From Thermoleophilia bacterium (GTDB taxonomy: Bacteria; Actinomycetota; Thermoleophilia; Gaiellales; SKUG01): a stretch of 5,096 nt of DNA. The DNA is taken from assembly GCA_025964455.1 (NCBI GenBank), contig JAOPYU010000358.1, positions 1-5,096 of the forward strand. The letters run 5' to 3'. A program made the position numbers and the translations under genes. Below the pieces are notes generated by a model. The model was not told the origin of the DNA and made no database searches. It worked only from the letters and a program-made list of their open reading frames with translations. Of this stretch, positions 1-4,969 are shown piece after piece; position 1 is the stretch's first letter, and every line of letters begins with the position of its first letter.

Positions 1-85
1 GTCGCTGCTCGATGAGGCGATCGCCCTTGTGGAGCAGGACCTCACGACCATCCCCGAAGTCATCCGCAACATCTACACGGCCTGA
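1..85 (+). CDS. C-terminal end of a probable type IV pilus assembly ATPase (PilB/GspE family), partial
   Basis: An open frame enters from the left edge (complete codons from base 2) and stops at TGA 83-85, giving 27 residues. They begin SLLDEAIALVEQ and end TTIPEVIRNIYTA. PilB/GspE ATPases commonly end with a basic or acidic helix followed by a T-T-x-x-E-V-[LI]-R motif, and TTIPEVIRNIY fits that pattern. PilT retraction ATPases usually end differently, so PilB is favoured over PilT. The Walker motifs lie outside the window, so the call rests on this short tail and on position: the stop is 10 bases before pilC, the usual neighbour of pilus ATPase genes. The stop codon region also supplies the ribosome binding site of pilC, so the two genes are probably co-transcribed. 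If correct, the protein is the cytoplasmic hexameric motor that powers pilin extraction through PilC. Confidence 0.6.
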   Translation, partial: SLLDEAIALVEQDLTTIPEVIRNIYTA

Positions 86-87
86 GG
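84..87 (+). promoter_or_regulatory. Ribosome binding site deciding the pilC start
   Basis: GAGG at 84-87 overlaps the TGA stop of the upstream gene and lies 8 bases before the ATG at 96. It supports the start at 96 over the in-frame ATG at 12. The latter would add 28 Ser/Arg/Pro-rich residues that merely read the ATPase gene out of frame. Confidence 0.75.
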
Positions 88-95
88 TTCACGCG

Positions 96-1235
96 ATGTC
101 TGTCACCGATCAGCTCGAGGTCGCGGCTCCCGGCGTGCCCCTGGGCGAGAAGGCCAAGAAGAAGTCGATCCTGCAGTTCGAGCTGACGAAGAAGAAGGTC
201 CCGCGCAAGGACCTGATGCACTTCTCGCGCCAGCTGGCAGTGTTCATCAAGGCTGGCATCCCCATCCTCGACGCCCTGAAGACAATTGAGGAGGAGGTAA
301 CGAATAAAGCATTCAAGGCCGTCCTCGACGACATCATCAACGAGCTCCGCGGCGGAGCGACCTTTGCTGTGGCGGCTGCGATGCACCCCGAGGCGTTCCC
401 ACCCTTCTACCTGGGGATCCTGCAGTCAGCCGAGCTCACGGGGCGCCTGGACACAGTTCTTGTGCAGCTGTCCGACTACATCGATCGAGACCTCGAAGCG
501 CGAGGCAAGATCAAATCGGCACTCACGTACCCGGCTGTGATCATGGTTATGTCCGTGGTCGTCGTCATCATCCTCGTGGGCTTCGTGCTTCCGCGGTTCA
601 AGACCTTCTTCGAGAACCTGCACGTCGAACTTCCACTCCCAACGCGGATGCTCCTGGCTACGGCCGACTTCCTGACCAGCTTCTGGTACATCATCGCAGC
701 CATTGTGCTCGCCGTGGTATTGACAGTGGCTCTTGCCCTGCGCACCGAGCGGGGACGGGTTCTCCGCGACGGGATGATCCTGCGAACTCCGGTACTTGGC
801 GACCTCATGAAGCACGTCGTCCTCGAGCGCTTCTGCCGCATCCTGGCGTCAATGATGAGTGCAGGCGTGGCGCTCCCGGAAGCGATGCGGGTGACCTCCG
901 AGGCGGTCAGCAACCGCGTGTACCAGGCGGGCCTCAACGAGGCTCGCGAGGCAATGATGCGAGGCGAGGGACTTGCCCGCCCGCTGGGGGACAGCGGTCT
1001 GTTCCCCGGATCCGCCCGGCAGATGTTCCGTGTGGGCGAGGACACCGGGACCCTGGACGACCAATTGCATACGGCGGCTATCTACTTTGAGCGCGAGCTC
1101 GACTACAAGATCAAGCGCTTCACGAGCCTGTTCGAGCCAGCCATTCTCGTTTTCGTCGGCCTTGTAGTCGGCTTCGTCGCCATCGCCCTGGTCTCCGCGA
1201 TGTACGGCGTTTTCGGTCAGGCGAATAAGGTCTGA
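96..1235 (+). CDS. pilC: Type IV pilus inner-membrane platform protein PilC (GspF family)
   Basis: A 379-residue polytopic membrane protein that forms the platform on which pilin subunits are assembled, coupling the cytoplasmic ATPase to the growing fibre. Two T2SSF-type domains are visible, roughly residues 43-165 and 246-367. The first starts FSRQLAVFIKAGIPILDAL and contains the motif SAELTGRLD (111-119). The second repeats the pattern with FCRILASMMSAGVALPEAM and VGEDTGTLD (313-321). Three hydrophobic segments fit transmembrane helices: about 147-167, 197-217 and 349-369. A Lys-rich N-terminal stretch (EKAKKKS, TKKKVPRKD) precedes the first domain and is probably cytoplasmic. The length is slightly below the roughly 400 residues usual for PilC/GspF, mainly at the N-terminus. 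The start at ATG 96 is set by GAGG 84-87. The gene sits 10 bases after the ATPase gene and 1 base before the next prepilin gene. The family assignment is firm; the named function follows from the family and the neighbours. Confidence 0.95.
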   Translation: MSVTDQLEVAAPGVPLGEKAKKKSILQFELTKKKVPRKDLMHFSRQLAVFIKAGIPILDALKTIEEEVTNKAFKAVLDDIINELRGGATFAVAAAMHPEAFPPFYLGILQSAELTGRLDTVLVQLSDYIDRDLEARGKIKSALTYPAVIMVMSVVVVIILVGFVLPRFKTFFENLHVELPLPTRMLLATADFLTSFWYIIAAIVLAVVLTVALALRTERGRVLRDGMILRTPVLGDLMKHVVLERFCRILASMMSAGVALPEAMRVTSEAVSNRVYQAGLNEAREAMMRGEGLARPLGDSGLFPGSARQMFRVGEDTGTLDDQLHTAAIYFERELDYKIKRFTSLFEPAILVFVGLVVGFVAIALVSAMYGVFGQANKV

Positions 1236-1236
1236 C

Positions 1237-1710
1237 ATGAAGATGCCGGCACGGGATGAGAGTGTGGGCTCCTCACTCATCGAGGTTCTCATCTCGATCG
1301 CGATCATCGGCGTCTGCTTCGGCGGACTTCTGGGCGCCATGGGCACCTCCGTGGTCGCGTCTGGAGTCAATCGGGAGCAAGCTGACGCCCACGCTGTTCT
1401 CGTCTCCGCAGCGGAGGCCGTCAAGGACGACAGCCGCAACCCCTTTACGTGCACGACGGCGGACTACAACCCGCTGTCGGGCGTGATGTTGCCCACTGAC
1501 TGGATGACGGCGGGCGCGAGCGGGAGCGTTCGGCTCGGCACGGCGACGGACACGCCCGCAGCGGCTCCCCAGACCGGCTACTGGGACGGCGTGGGGTTCC
1601 ACCCGACGACATGCTCGTCCGCGACGGACCTACAGCGCATCACGCTGATCGCGACCAGTCCCGGCAAGCGGGCGACGGAACGTCTCACGATCTTCAAGCG
1701 GCGACCGTGA
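1237..1710 (+). CDS. Minor prepilin, PilV/GspI-like
   Basis: A 157-residue protein with a class III (prepilin peptidase) signal. The short leader MKMPARDESVG ends in Gly11 and is followed by SSLIEVLISIAIIGVCFGG. Cleavage after Gly11 would leave Ser at +1 and the conserved Glu16 at +5. The hydrophobic segment (about 14-40) is the membrane anchor before assembly and the packing helix afterwards. The rest is a small soluble head. Cys72 and Cys126 are likely disulfide partners; Cys26 lies inside the hydrophobic helix. The C-terminus (DLQRITLIATSPGKRATERL) looks like the terminal beta strands of minor pilins that compare tandem measurements of a short head domain. ATG 1237 follows AAGG at 1227-1230 with a 6-base gap; an in-frame ATG at 1243 would shorten the leader to 9 residues. 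The gene begins 1 base after the pilC stop and overlaps the next gene by 4 bases. The V/I-like label rests on size and order, so it is tentative; prepilin status is secure. Confidence 0.85.
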   Translation: MKMPARDESVGSSLIEVLISIAIIGVCFGGLLGAMGTSVVASGVNREQADAHAVLVSAAEAVKDDSRNPFTCTTADYNPLSGVMLPTDWMTAGASGSVRLGTATDTPAAAPQTGYWDGVGFHPTTCSSATDLQRITLIATSPGKRATERLTIFKRRP

Positions 1711-3194
1711 GGAGCCAACCGGGGGCCGAGAACGGCTTCACGCTTGTCGAGCTGCTCATGGTGGTGCTGATGACTGGAATCATCATCACCGCTCTGGCCA
1801 GCGCATTCACTGTGGGGCTGCAGAATACGTCCGCAACGGGAACGCGTCTTAGCGAATCCGGGGATCTTCAGCTCCTGTCCGCGTACTTCCCGTCAGACGC
1901 GCAGAACGCGGGGCCCCTCCCCGCCGATGTGACCACAACGGCGAGTGCAACGGCCGGCTGCACCGGCTCCCTACTCGGCGGCAACGTACTCGCGCTGCGC
2001 TGGCAGGACGGCCAGACGCTGGCGGAATACGGCGTGACCTATCGCACCGCGCGGGTCGGCGGCGAGGAGCAGCTGCTCCGGTATGCCTGCTCCGGCGGGA
2101 CCACGACGTCCATTGTTATCGCTCGGAGCCTCCGGGCCACGGCCGGGGCGGTGGCCACGATCAGCCAGGCGCCAAGGATGACGATGACCTTGACGCTCGC
2201 GAGCGGGTTCACGGCGGGTGTCACTGCGGTACGTCGGTCGATCCCCGGAGTCGCCGCTGCTGCCTCCCCCGCGCCACCCGTGTGCGCTCTCACCTCGGCT
2301 GCACTGAGCCCGTCCACGGCGGAGACGACTCCGGTCGGGCTCCTTCTGGTCGTGCCTGTCCTGACCGTGACGGTCACAGGTCCGTGCGGGACTCTCTCGG
2401 TCCAGTATTCGCCCGGCGGCGGCTCAACGCGCAGCCAGCCGCTGACAGGTGGAGGAACTCGGTCGGCGATGCTCACGAACAACGGCTGGACGGCAGGTGA
2501 CCGGCAGCTGTCCATCCTCGACGGCAGTACCGCGCTGGGCAGTGTGCCCTTCACCGTGACAAACGCTCCGGCCTGCACCGCGGTACTGGCGTCCGTATCG
2601 CCGAGCGCAGGTGTGCGCTCCGCGAACCCGGCCCCGAACACTCTGACCGCGCCTGGGACCGTCACGGTGACAGCGACGTTCGCCAGCTCCTGCGGCGTCG
2701 CGGCTCTTGTCTACGACGCGGTCAGCGCCGCGAGCGCACCGTCGGCATCGACCAGCGCCTTCGTGGGATCGGGACCGAGTCGCAGCGCGGTCGTCCCGGC
2801 GACGACGGCCTGGTCGGACGGTCCTCACACGCTCTTGATCAAGGAAGGCGCCGAGCTGTTGACACAGGCCACGTTCACAGTCACGCCCGCTGCCTGCAGC
2901 GTTGCGTCCATCGCGCTCAGTCGATCTTCAGTGAACGAGAACAACGGTGACATAAACCAGAACGTCGACGTGCAGGTGAACACCACTGGCGTGTGCTCCG
3001 GCTTGCGTATCAGCTTCGTCCCAGGGACCGCCCCGGCATTGCGAAACCTCACCGAGACCTATGCCGGGTCAAGTGTCTGGCAAGGCACGATCCCAAAGAA
3101 CACCTACACGTGGACCCGCGGCACGAAGCGGATAACTCCCCAATTGAGTGACGGCACGTCGCTCAGCCCCACCGCTGATCTGCAGGTGAATTGA
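1707..3194 (+). CDS. Large minor prepilin, PilW/GspJ-like head plus three Ig-like repeats
   Basis: A 495-residue prepilin starting at GTG 1707, which overlaps the previous stop in the sequence GTGA. This start gives a 10-residue leader ending in Gly10, followed by FTLVELLMVVLMTGIIITAL with Glu15 at +5, a canonical prepilin peptidase site. Longer upstream starts, such as ATG 1611, would read through the preceding gene and bury the leader. Residues 11-35 are the pilin helix and about 36-185 the pilin head. The head has the PilW-type segment YFPSDAQNAGP, and Cys85 and Cys128 may be paired. A Pro/Ala-rich linker (GVAAAASPAPP) leads to three tandem beta-rich repeats at about 193-288, 290-395 and 397-495, each with two cysteines. 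Most PilW/GspJ proteins are roughly 200-350 residues and lack such an extension. It is translationally coupled on both sides: a 4-base overlap upstream and a 1-base overlap (TGATG) downstream. Prepilin status is clear. The role as a tip protein, adhesin or binding subunit is inferred from architecture. Confidence 0.85.
   Translation: MRSQPGAENGFTLVELLMVVLMTGIIITALASAFTVGLQNTSATGTRLSESGDLQLLSAYFPSDAQNAGPLPADVTTTASATAGCTGSLLGGNVLALRWQDGQTLAEYGVTYRTARVGGEEQLLRYACSGGTTTSIVIARSLRATAGAVATISQAPRMTMTLTLASGFTAGVTAVRRSIPGVAAAASPAPPVCALTSAALSPSTAETTPVGLLLVVPVLTVTVTGPCGTLSVQYSPGGGSTRSQPLTGGGTRSAMLTNNGWTAGDRQLSILDGSTALGSVPFTVTNAPACTAVLASVSPSAGVRSANPAPNTLTAPGTVTVTATFASSCGVAALVYDAVSAASAPSASTSAFVGSGPSRSAVVPATTAWSDGPHTLLIKEGAELLTQATFTVTPAACSVASIALSRSSVNENNGDINQNVDVQVNTTGVCSGLRISFVPGTAPALRNLTETYAGSSVWQGTIPKNTYTWTRGTKRITPQLSDGTSLSPTADLQVN
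2283..3191 (+). repeat. Three tandem Ig-like, cysteine-paired protein repeats
   Basis: Within the PilW-like gene, three degenerate units of about 97, 107 and 99 residues start at Cys193, Cys290 and Cys397. Each has a second cysteine 34, 39 or 33 residues later (Cys227, Cys329, Cys430), in contexts GPCGTLSVQY, SSCGVAALVY and GVCSGLRISF. Late in each unit is a W-[TS]-x-G motif (GWTAGDRQLSILDG, AWSDGPHTLLIKEG, TWTRGTKRI). Units 1 and 2 end in FTVT followed by an Ala-Cys that begins the next unit; unit 3 ends LQVN at the stop. The spacing and alternating Thr/Val strands suggest Ig-like beta sandwiches with one disulfide each. The repeat is visible in protein, not as near-identical DNA. Confidence 0.75.
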
Positions 3195-4489
3195 TGCGGC
3201 GCAACCTGGACTCTCGCTCAGACGACGGAGTCATCCTCGTCATCACGCTGGCCTTCTTGGCATTCTTCGGATTGGTGGCTGTGGCGCTGCTCGCCCAGGG
3301 CGGCGCAGGCCTAAGGAGCACCGGCGCGGTGGGTGAGCTGGGCAAGAAGCTCTACTCGGCAGACGGTGCGGTCGATCTCGGTATCGAGGCCGTGCAAGCC
3401 GATCAGACGCTCTGCCCTGACCTCGCAGCCGGCGAGCGCACCATCAGCCCGTCGGTGGTCGTCGACGGCGACGCCAACCCGGTCGCCCTCACCTGCCGCA
3501 CGCTCGACAACGGCAGCAGCGGAGGGTGGCAGGGCTACGGAATAGTCACGACGAGCTCCGCGACCGACAGCCTGCAGACGCAGAGCGGTGCCGATAAAAC
3601 CGTGACGGCGCCGATCTTCAACGCGGGGGGCATCTCTGGCGTGAAGGACGTGCTCGTCTCTGGCGCCAACTACTTCCAGGCCGGCACAACTTGCACCGGC
3701 AGCGCCTCCGCGTCGCCCTCGCCGCCATACGGTGTCCTCTGCGGCCGACCGGCGCCGCTCCTAAATGCGACTCTGCCTGCCGTTCCCCCCGCGACCAACC
3801 CTGCACCGGACACGCTCACACGACCGGGTTGCACGATCTTCAGCCCAGGGGTCTACACCAGCCCTCCGGTGCTAGGGGACAACAACTACTTCAAGAGCGG
3901 TGTCTACTACTTCAACGACGTCGGGACCTGGAACATTGCCAAGCAGTCGGTGGTCGGTGGGACATCGGGTGGCGAGGCGTCGGAGCTGGCCCTCCCCTGC
4001 TACAACGAGCTGGCGCCGAACGGCAGCGGCGTCGAATTCGTCCTGCGCGGAAACTCCACGATGAGCGTCAGCAACCAGGCGACCGTCGAGCTCTTCTCCA
4101 GACGACCTAACAGCACGGATGGCAGTCCCGGCATCTCGCTGTACGTCGAAGGCAGCCGGACCGCGGCGGCACTGACTCAGACCAACGGCAACGCCCGCTT
4201 CGTCATCCACGGCACCCTTTACAGCCCCGACGCGGAGGTGCTGACGAACGCGACGGGGTCAGTCTCGTTCTGGGTGCTCAACGGCATCGTGGCTAAGAAG
4301 TTCCGGCTCCAGTCCACCGGTGACGCACTGAAGATCACGACTACGGCGACACCAAGCGGACGCCGCGTTCTCATTACAGCGACAGCAACAGGATCGGCGG
4401 GCGCGCGCAGCGTCATGGCCAACGCGGTCGTCGACATCGCCGGGGATGCGGCGCACACCATTTCTCTGGTGTCGCGACGGACCTGGTGA
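3194..4489 (+). CDS. PilX/GspK-like pilus-associated protein with large beta-rich ectodomain
   Basis: A 431-residue protein. The N-terminus MRRNLDSRSDDG is followed by VILVITLAFLAFFGLVAVALL, a prepilin-like leader ending in Gly12 and one hydrophobic helix (13-33). Position +5 is Ile17 instead of the usual Glu, as in GspK-type tip pilins and many PilX-type N-termini. The following helix (GLRSTGAVGELGKKLYSADGAVDLGIEAV) fits PilX-like proteins. The ectodomain has six cysteines (74, 101, 167, 183, 213, 269). It includes a Pro/Ala-rich linker (about 186-206) and a block PGCTIFSPGVYTSPP...YFKSGVYYFNDVGTWNI (211-248). The C-terminal part (about 278-378) contains FVIHGTLYSPDAEV and WVLNGIVAKKFRLQ, like the G-x-[IL]-Y-[AS]-P-x-A plus G-x-[IV]-[VA] rungs of repetitive beta-helix domains in surface proteins. 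ATG 3194 shares its A with the preceding TGA, and AGG at 3184-3186 precedes it by 7 bases. The alternative TTG at 3191 is unnecessary. Prepilin-like membership is well supported; tip location is inferred from GspK/PilX biology. Confidence 0.8.
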   Translation: MRRNLDSRSDDGVILVITLAFLAFFGLVAVALLAQGGAGLRSTGAVGELGKKLYSADGAVDLGIEAVQADQTLCPDLAAGERTISPSVVVDGDANPVALTCRTLDNGSSGGWQGYGIVTTSSATDSLQTQSGADKTVTAPIFNAGGISGVKDVLVSGANYFQAGTTCTGSASASPSPPYGVLCGRPAPLLNATLPAVPPATNPAPDTLTRPGCTIFSPGVYTSPPVLGDNNYFKSGVYYFNDVGTWNIAKQSVVGGTSGGEASELALPCYNELAPNGSGVEFVLRGNSTMSVSNQATVELFSRRPNSTDGSPGISLYVEGSRTAAALTQTNGNARFVIHGTLYSPDAEVLTNATGSVSFWVLNGIVAKKFRLQSTGDALKITTTATPSGRRVLITATATGSAGARSVMANAVVDIAGDAAHTISLVSRRTW

Positions 4490-4500
4490 CAGGCCCGCAA

Positions 4501-4538
4501 GGTCGTCCGAACGGGCAGATGGTTTCGGCCGAACGACC
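4501..4538 (+). repeat. Interrupted inverted repeat upstream of the pilin gene
   Basis: GGTCGT (4501-4506) is complementary to ACGACC (4533-4538), and the adjoining CCGA (4507-4510) to TCGG (4525-4528). Together they give a 6+4 base-pair imperfect stem with a 4-base bulge and a 14-base loop. It starts 11 bases after the stop of the PilX-like gene. It has no U-tract. It may be a protein-binding site, a weak terminator/processing stem for the upstream operon, or chance in GC-rich DNA. Confidence 0.35.
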
Positions 4539-4569
4539 GATCCGGTGGCCCCGCTGCGAGGTGACGATA

Positions 4570-4600
4570 GGTGCAGGCGGACGGGGCGTCCGCACCCACC
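4570..4600 (+). promoter_or_regulatory. Hairpin in the pilin mRNA leader
   Basis: A perfect 7-base-pair stem, GCGGACG (4577-4583) with CGTCCGC (4587-4593), closes a GGG loop. A further 4 pairs are possible between GGTG (4570-4573) and CACC (4597-4600) across a 3x3 internal loop. It ends immediately before the Shine-Dalgarno sequence at 4601-4607 without covering it. Such a position would suit a 5' stabilising stem or a processing end for abundant pilin mRNA. The structure is visible in the sequence; the function is inference. Confidence 0.45.
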
Positions 4601-4607
4601 GAAGGGA
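4601..4607 (+). promoter_or_regulatory. Strong ribosome binding site deciding the pilin start
   Basis: GAAGGGA at 4601-4607 lies 8 bases before ATG 4616. It is the best ribosome binding site in front of any gene in this window and supports ATG 4616. It argues against the in-frame GTG at 4571, which would lengthen the leader to 31 residues and place the leader hairpin inside the coding sequence. Confidence 0.8.
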
Positions 4608-4615
4608 AGCGCATC

Positions 4616-4969
4616 ATGTTTGACCGGCTTCGTAACCGGCTCGACGCCGGCCGACAGGACGGCTTCACCCTTATTGAACTCCTGATCGTCATCGTGATCC
4701 TGGGCATCCTCGCCGCGATCGTCGTGTTCGCGGTCGGCGGGATCACCGACCGCGGTCAAACGTCGGCGTGTAAGGCCGATTTGAAGACCGTGCAGGTTGC
4801 AAGCGAGGCCTACAAAGCGCAGACCGGCAGCTACGCGACAGGCATGGCCCAGCTGAAGCCCGGCTTCATCCAGGAGGTTCCTACGACAGTGAGCTACTCC
4901 GGCGGCGGTGCAACCGCTCCGGTCATCGGGGCAGCGGGTACATGCGCACCGGCTCCCGCTGCGACGTAA
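4616..4969 (+). CDS. pilA: Type IV pilin, probable major subunit (PilA/GspG-like)
   Basis: A 117-residue prepilin. The basic leader MFDRLRNRLDAGRQDG (Arg4, Arg6, Arg8, Arg13) ends at Gly16, followed by FTLIELLIVIVILGILAAIV with Phe at +1 and Glu at +5. This is the most canonical prepilin site in the window. Cleavage leaves about 101 residues: hydrophobic helix 17-41, then an amphipathic continuation (CKADLKTVQVASEAYKAQTGSY) typical of GspG/ComGC-like small pilins, and a short beta-rich head. Cys52 and Cys110 probably form the disulfide closing the C-terminal loop. The tail after Cys110 is the Ala/Pro-rich APAPAAT. It is the smallest pilin here, has the best ribosome binding site and is set apart by a 126-base leader, which together suggest the major fibre subunit. 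Its stop abuts the stop of a convergent gene. Prepilin identity is near certain. The symbol pilA is by role and order; a pseudopilin is possible, since pilins and pseudopilins cannot be separated by sequence alone. Confidence 0.88.
   Translation: MFDRLRNRLDAGRQDGFTLIELLIVIVILGILAAIVVFAVGGITDRGQTSACKADLKTVQVASEAYKAQTGSYATGMAQLKPGFIQEVPTTVSYSGGGATAPVIGAAGTCAPAPAAT
4931..4962. terminator. Inverted repeat at the 3' end of the pilin gene, possible terminator of the convergent gene
   Basis: GCAGCGGG (4931-4938) and CCCGCTGC (4955-4962) are perfectly complementary over 8 bases with a 16-base loop. Read on the - strand, the stem begins 7 bases after the stop codon of the convergent gene, a usual place for a terminator or 3' stabilising hairpin. 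No U-tract follows on either strand, so intrinsic termination is doubtful. It also encodes the pilin C-terminus (about residues 106-116), so it may be coincidental. Confidence 0.3.

Larger units (their letters stand above)
4490..4615 (+). promoter_or_regulatory. Only intergenic gap in the cluster: probable pilin promoter/leader region
   Basis: These 126 bases separate tightly coupled minor pilin genes from the pilin gene. No convincing open frame fills them. They contain two inverted repeats, a 7-base direct repeat (CCGAACG at 4507-4513 and 4529-4535, 22 bases apart) and a strong ribosome binding site. I see no clear -35/-10 pair; GACGATAG at 4563-4570 is the only weak -10-like stretch and has no partner upstream. 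A separate promoter or processing site is inferred because major pilins are needed in far greater amounts than minor pilins. Confidence 0.4.

Noticed and set aside
12..95. In-frame ATG at 12 as the pilC start
   Set aside because: The extra 28 residues overlap the ATPase gene tail, are Ser/Arg/Pro-rich and have no ribosome binding site. ATG 96 has GAGG at the right distance.
849..1454. Long - strand open frame opposite pilC and the PilV-like gene (also 426-815 and 476-1045)
   Set aside because: These are antisense shadows of well-supported genes in GC-rich DNA, with low-complexity His/Asp or Arg/Ser content and no recognisable domain.
1611..1706. ATG 1611 as the start of the PilW-like gene
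   Set aside because: It would place 32 out-of-frame residues ahead of a canonical 10-residue prepilin leader. GTG 1707 gives the expected leader length and a coupled start.
2362..2376. 15-base palindrome TGACCGT-G-ACGGTCA, with a similar one near 2660, as operators
   Set aside because: Both encode alternating Thr-Val beta-strand residues (ACC GTG ACG GTC), which makes palindromes automatically, and both lie deep inside a gene.
2039..2665. 208-residue - strand open frame opposite the PilW-like gene
   Set aside because: Its composition (Arg/Thr/Val/Pro) mirrors the Thr/Val/Ala-rich Ig repeats on the other strand, and the + strand frame is clearly the prepilin.
4219..4759. - strand open frames spanning the pilin leader gap
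   Set aside because: They run antisense through the PilX-like 3' end and the pilin start. Composition is Arg/Ser/Pro-rich with no family resemblance.
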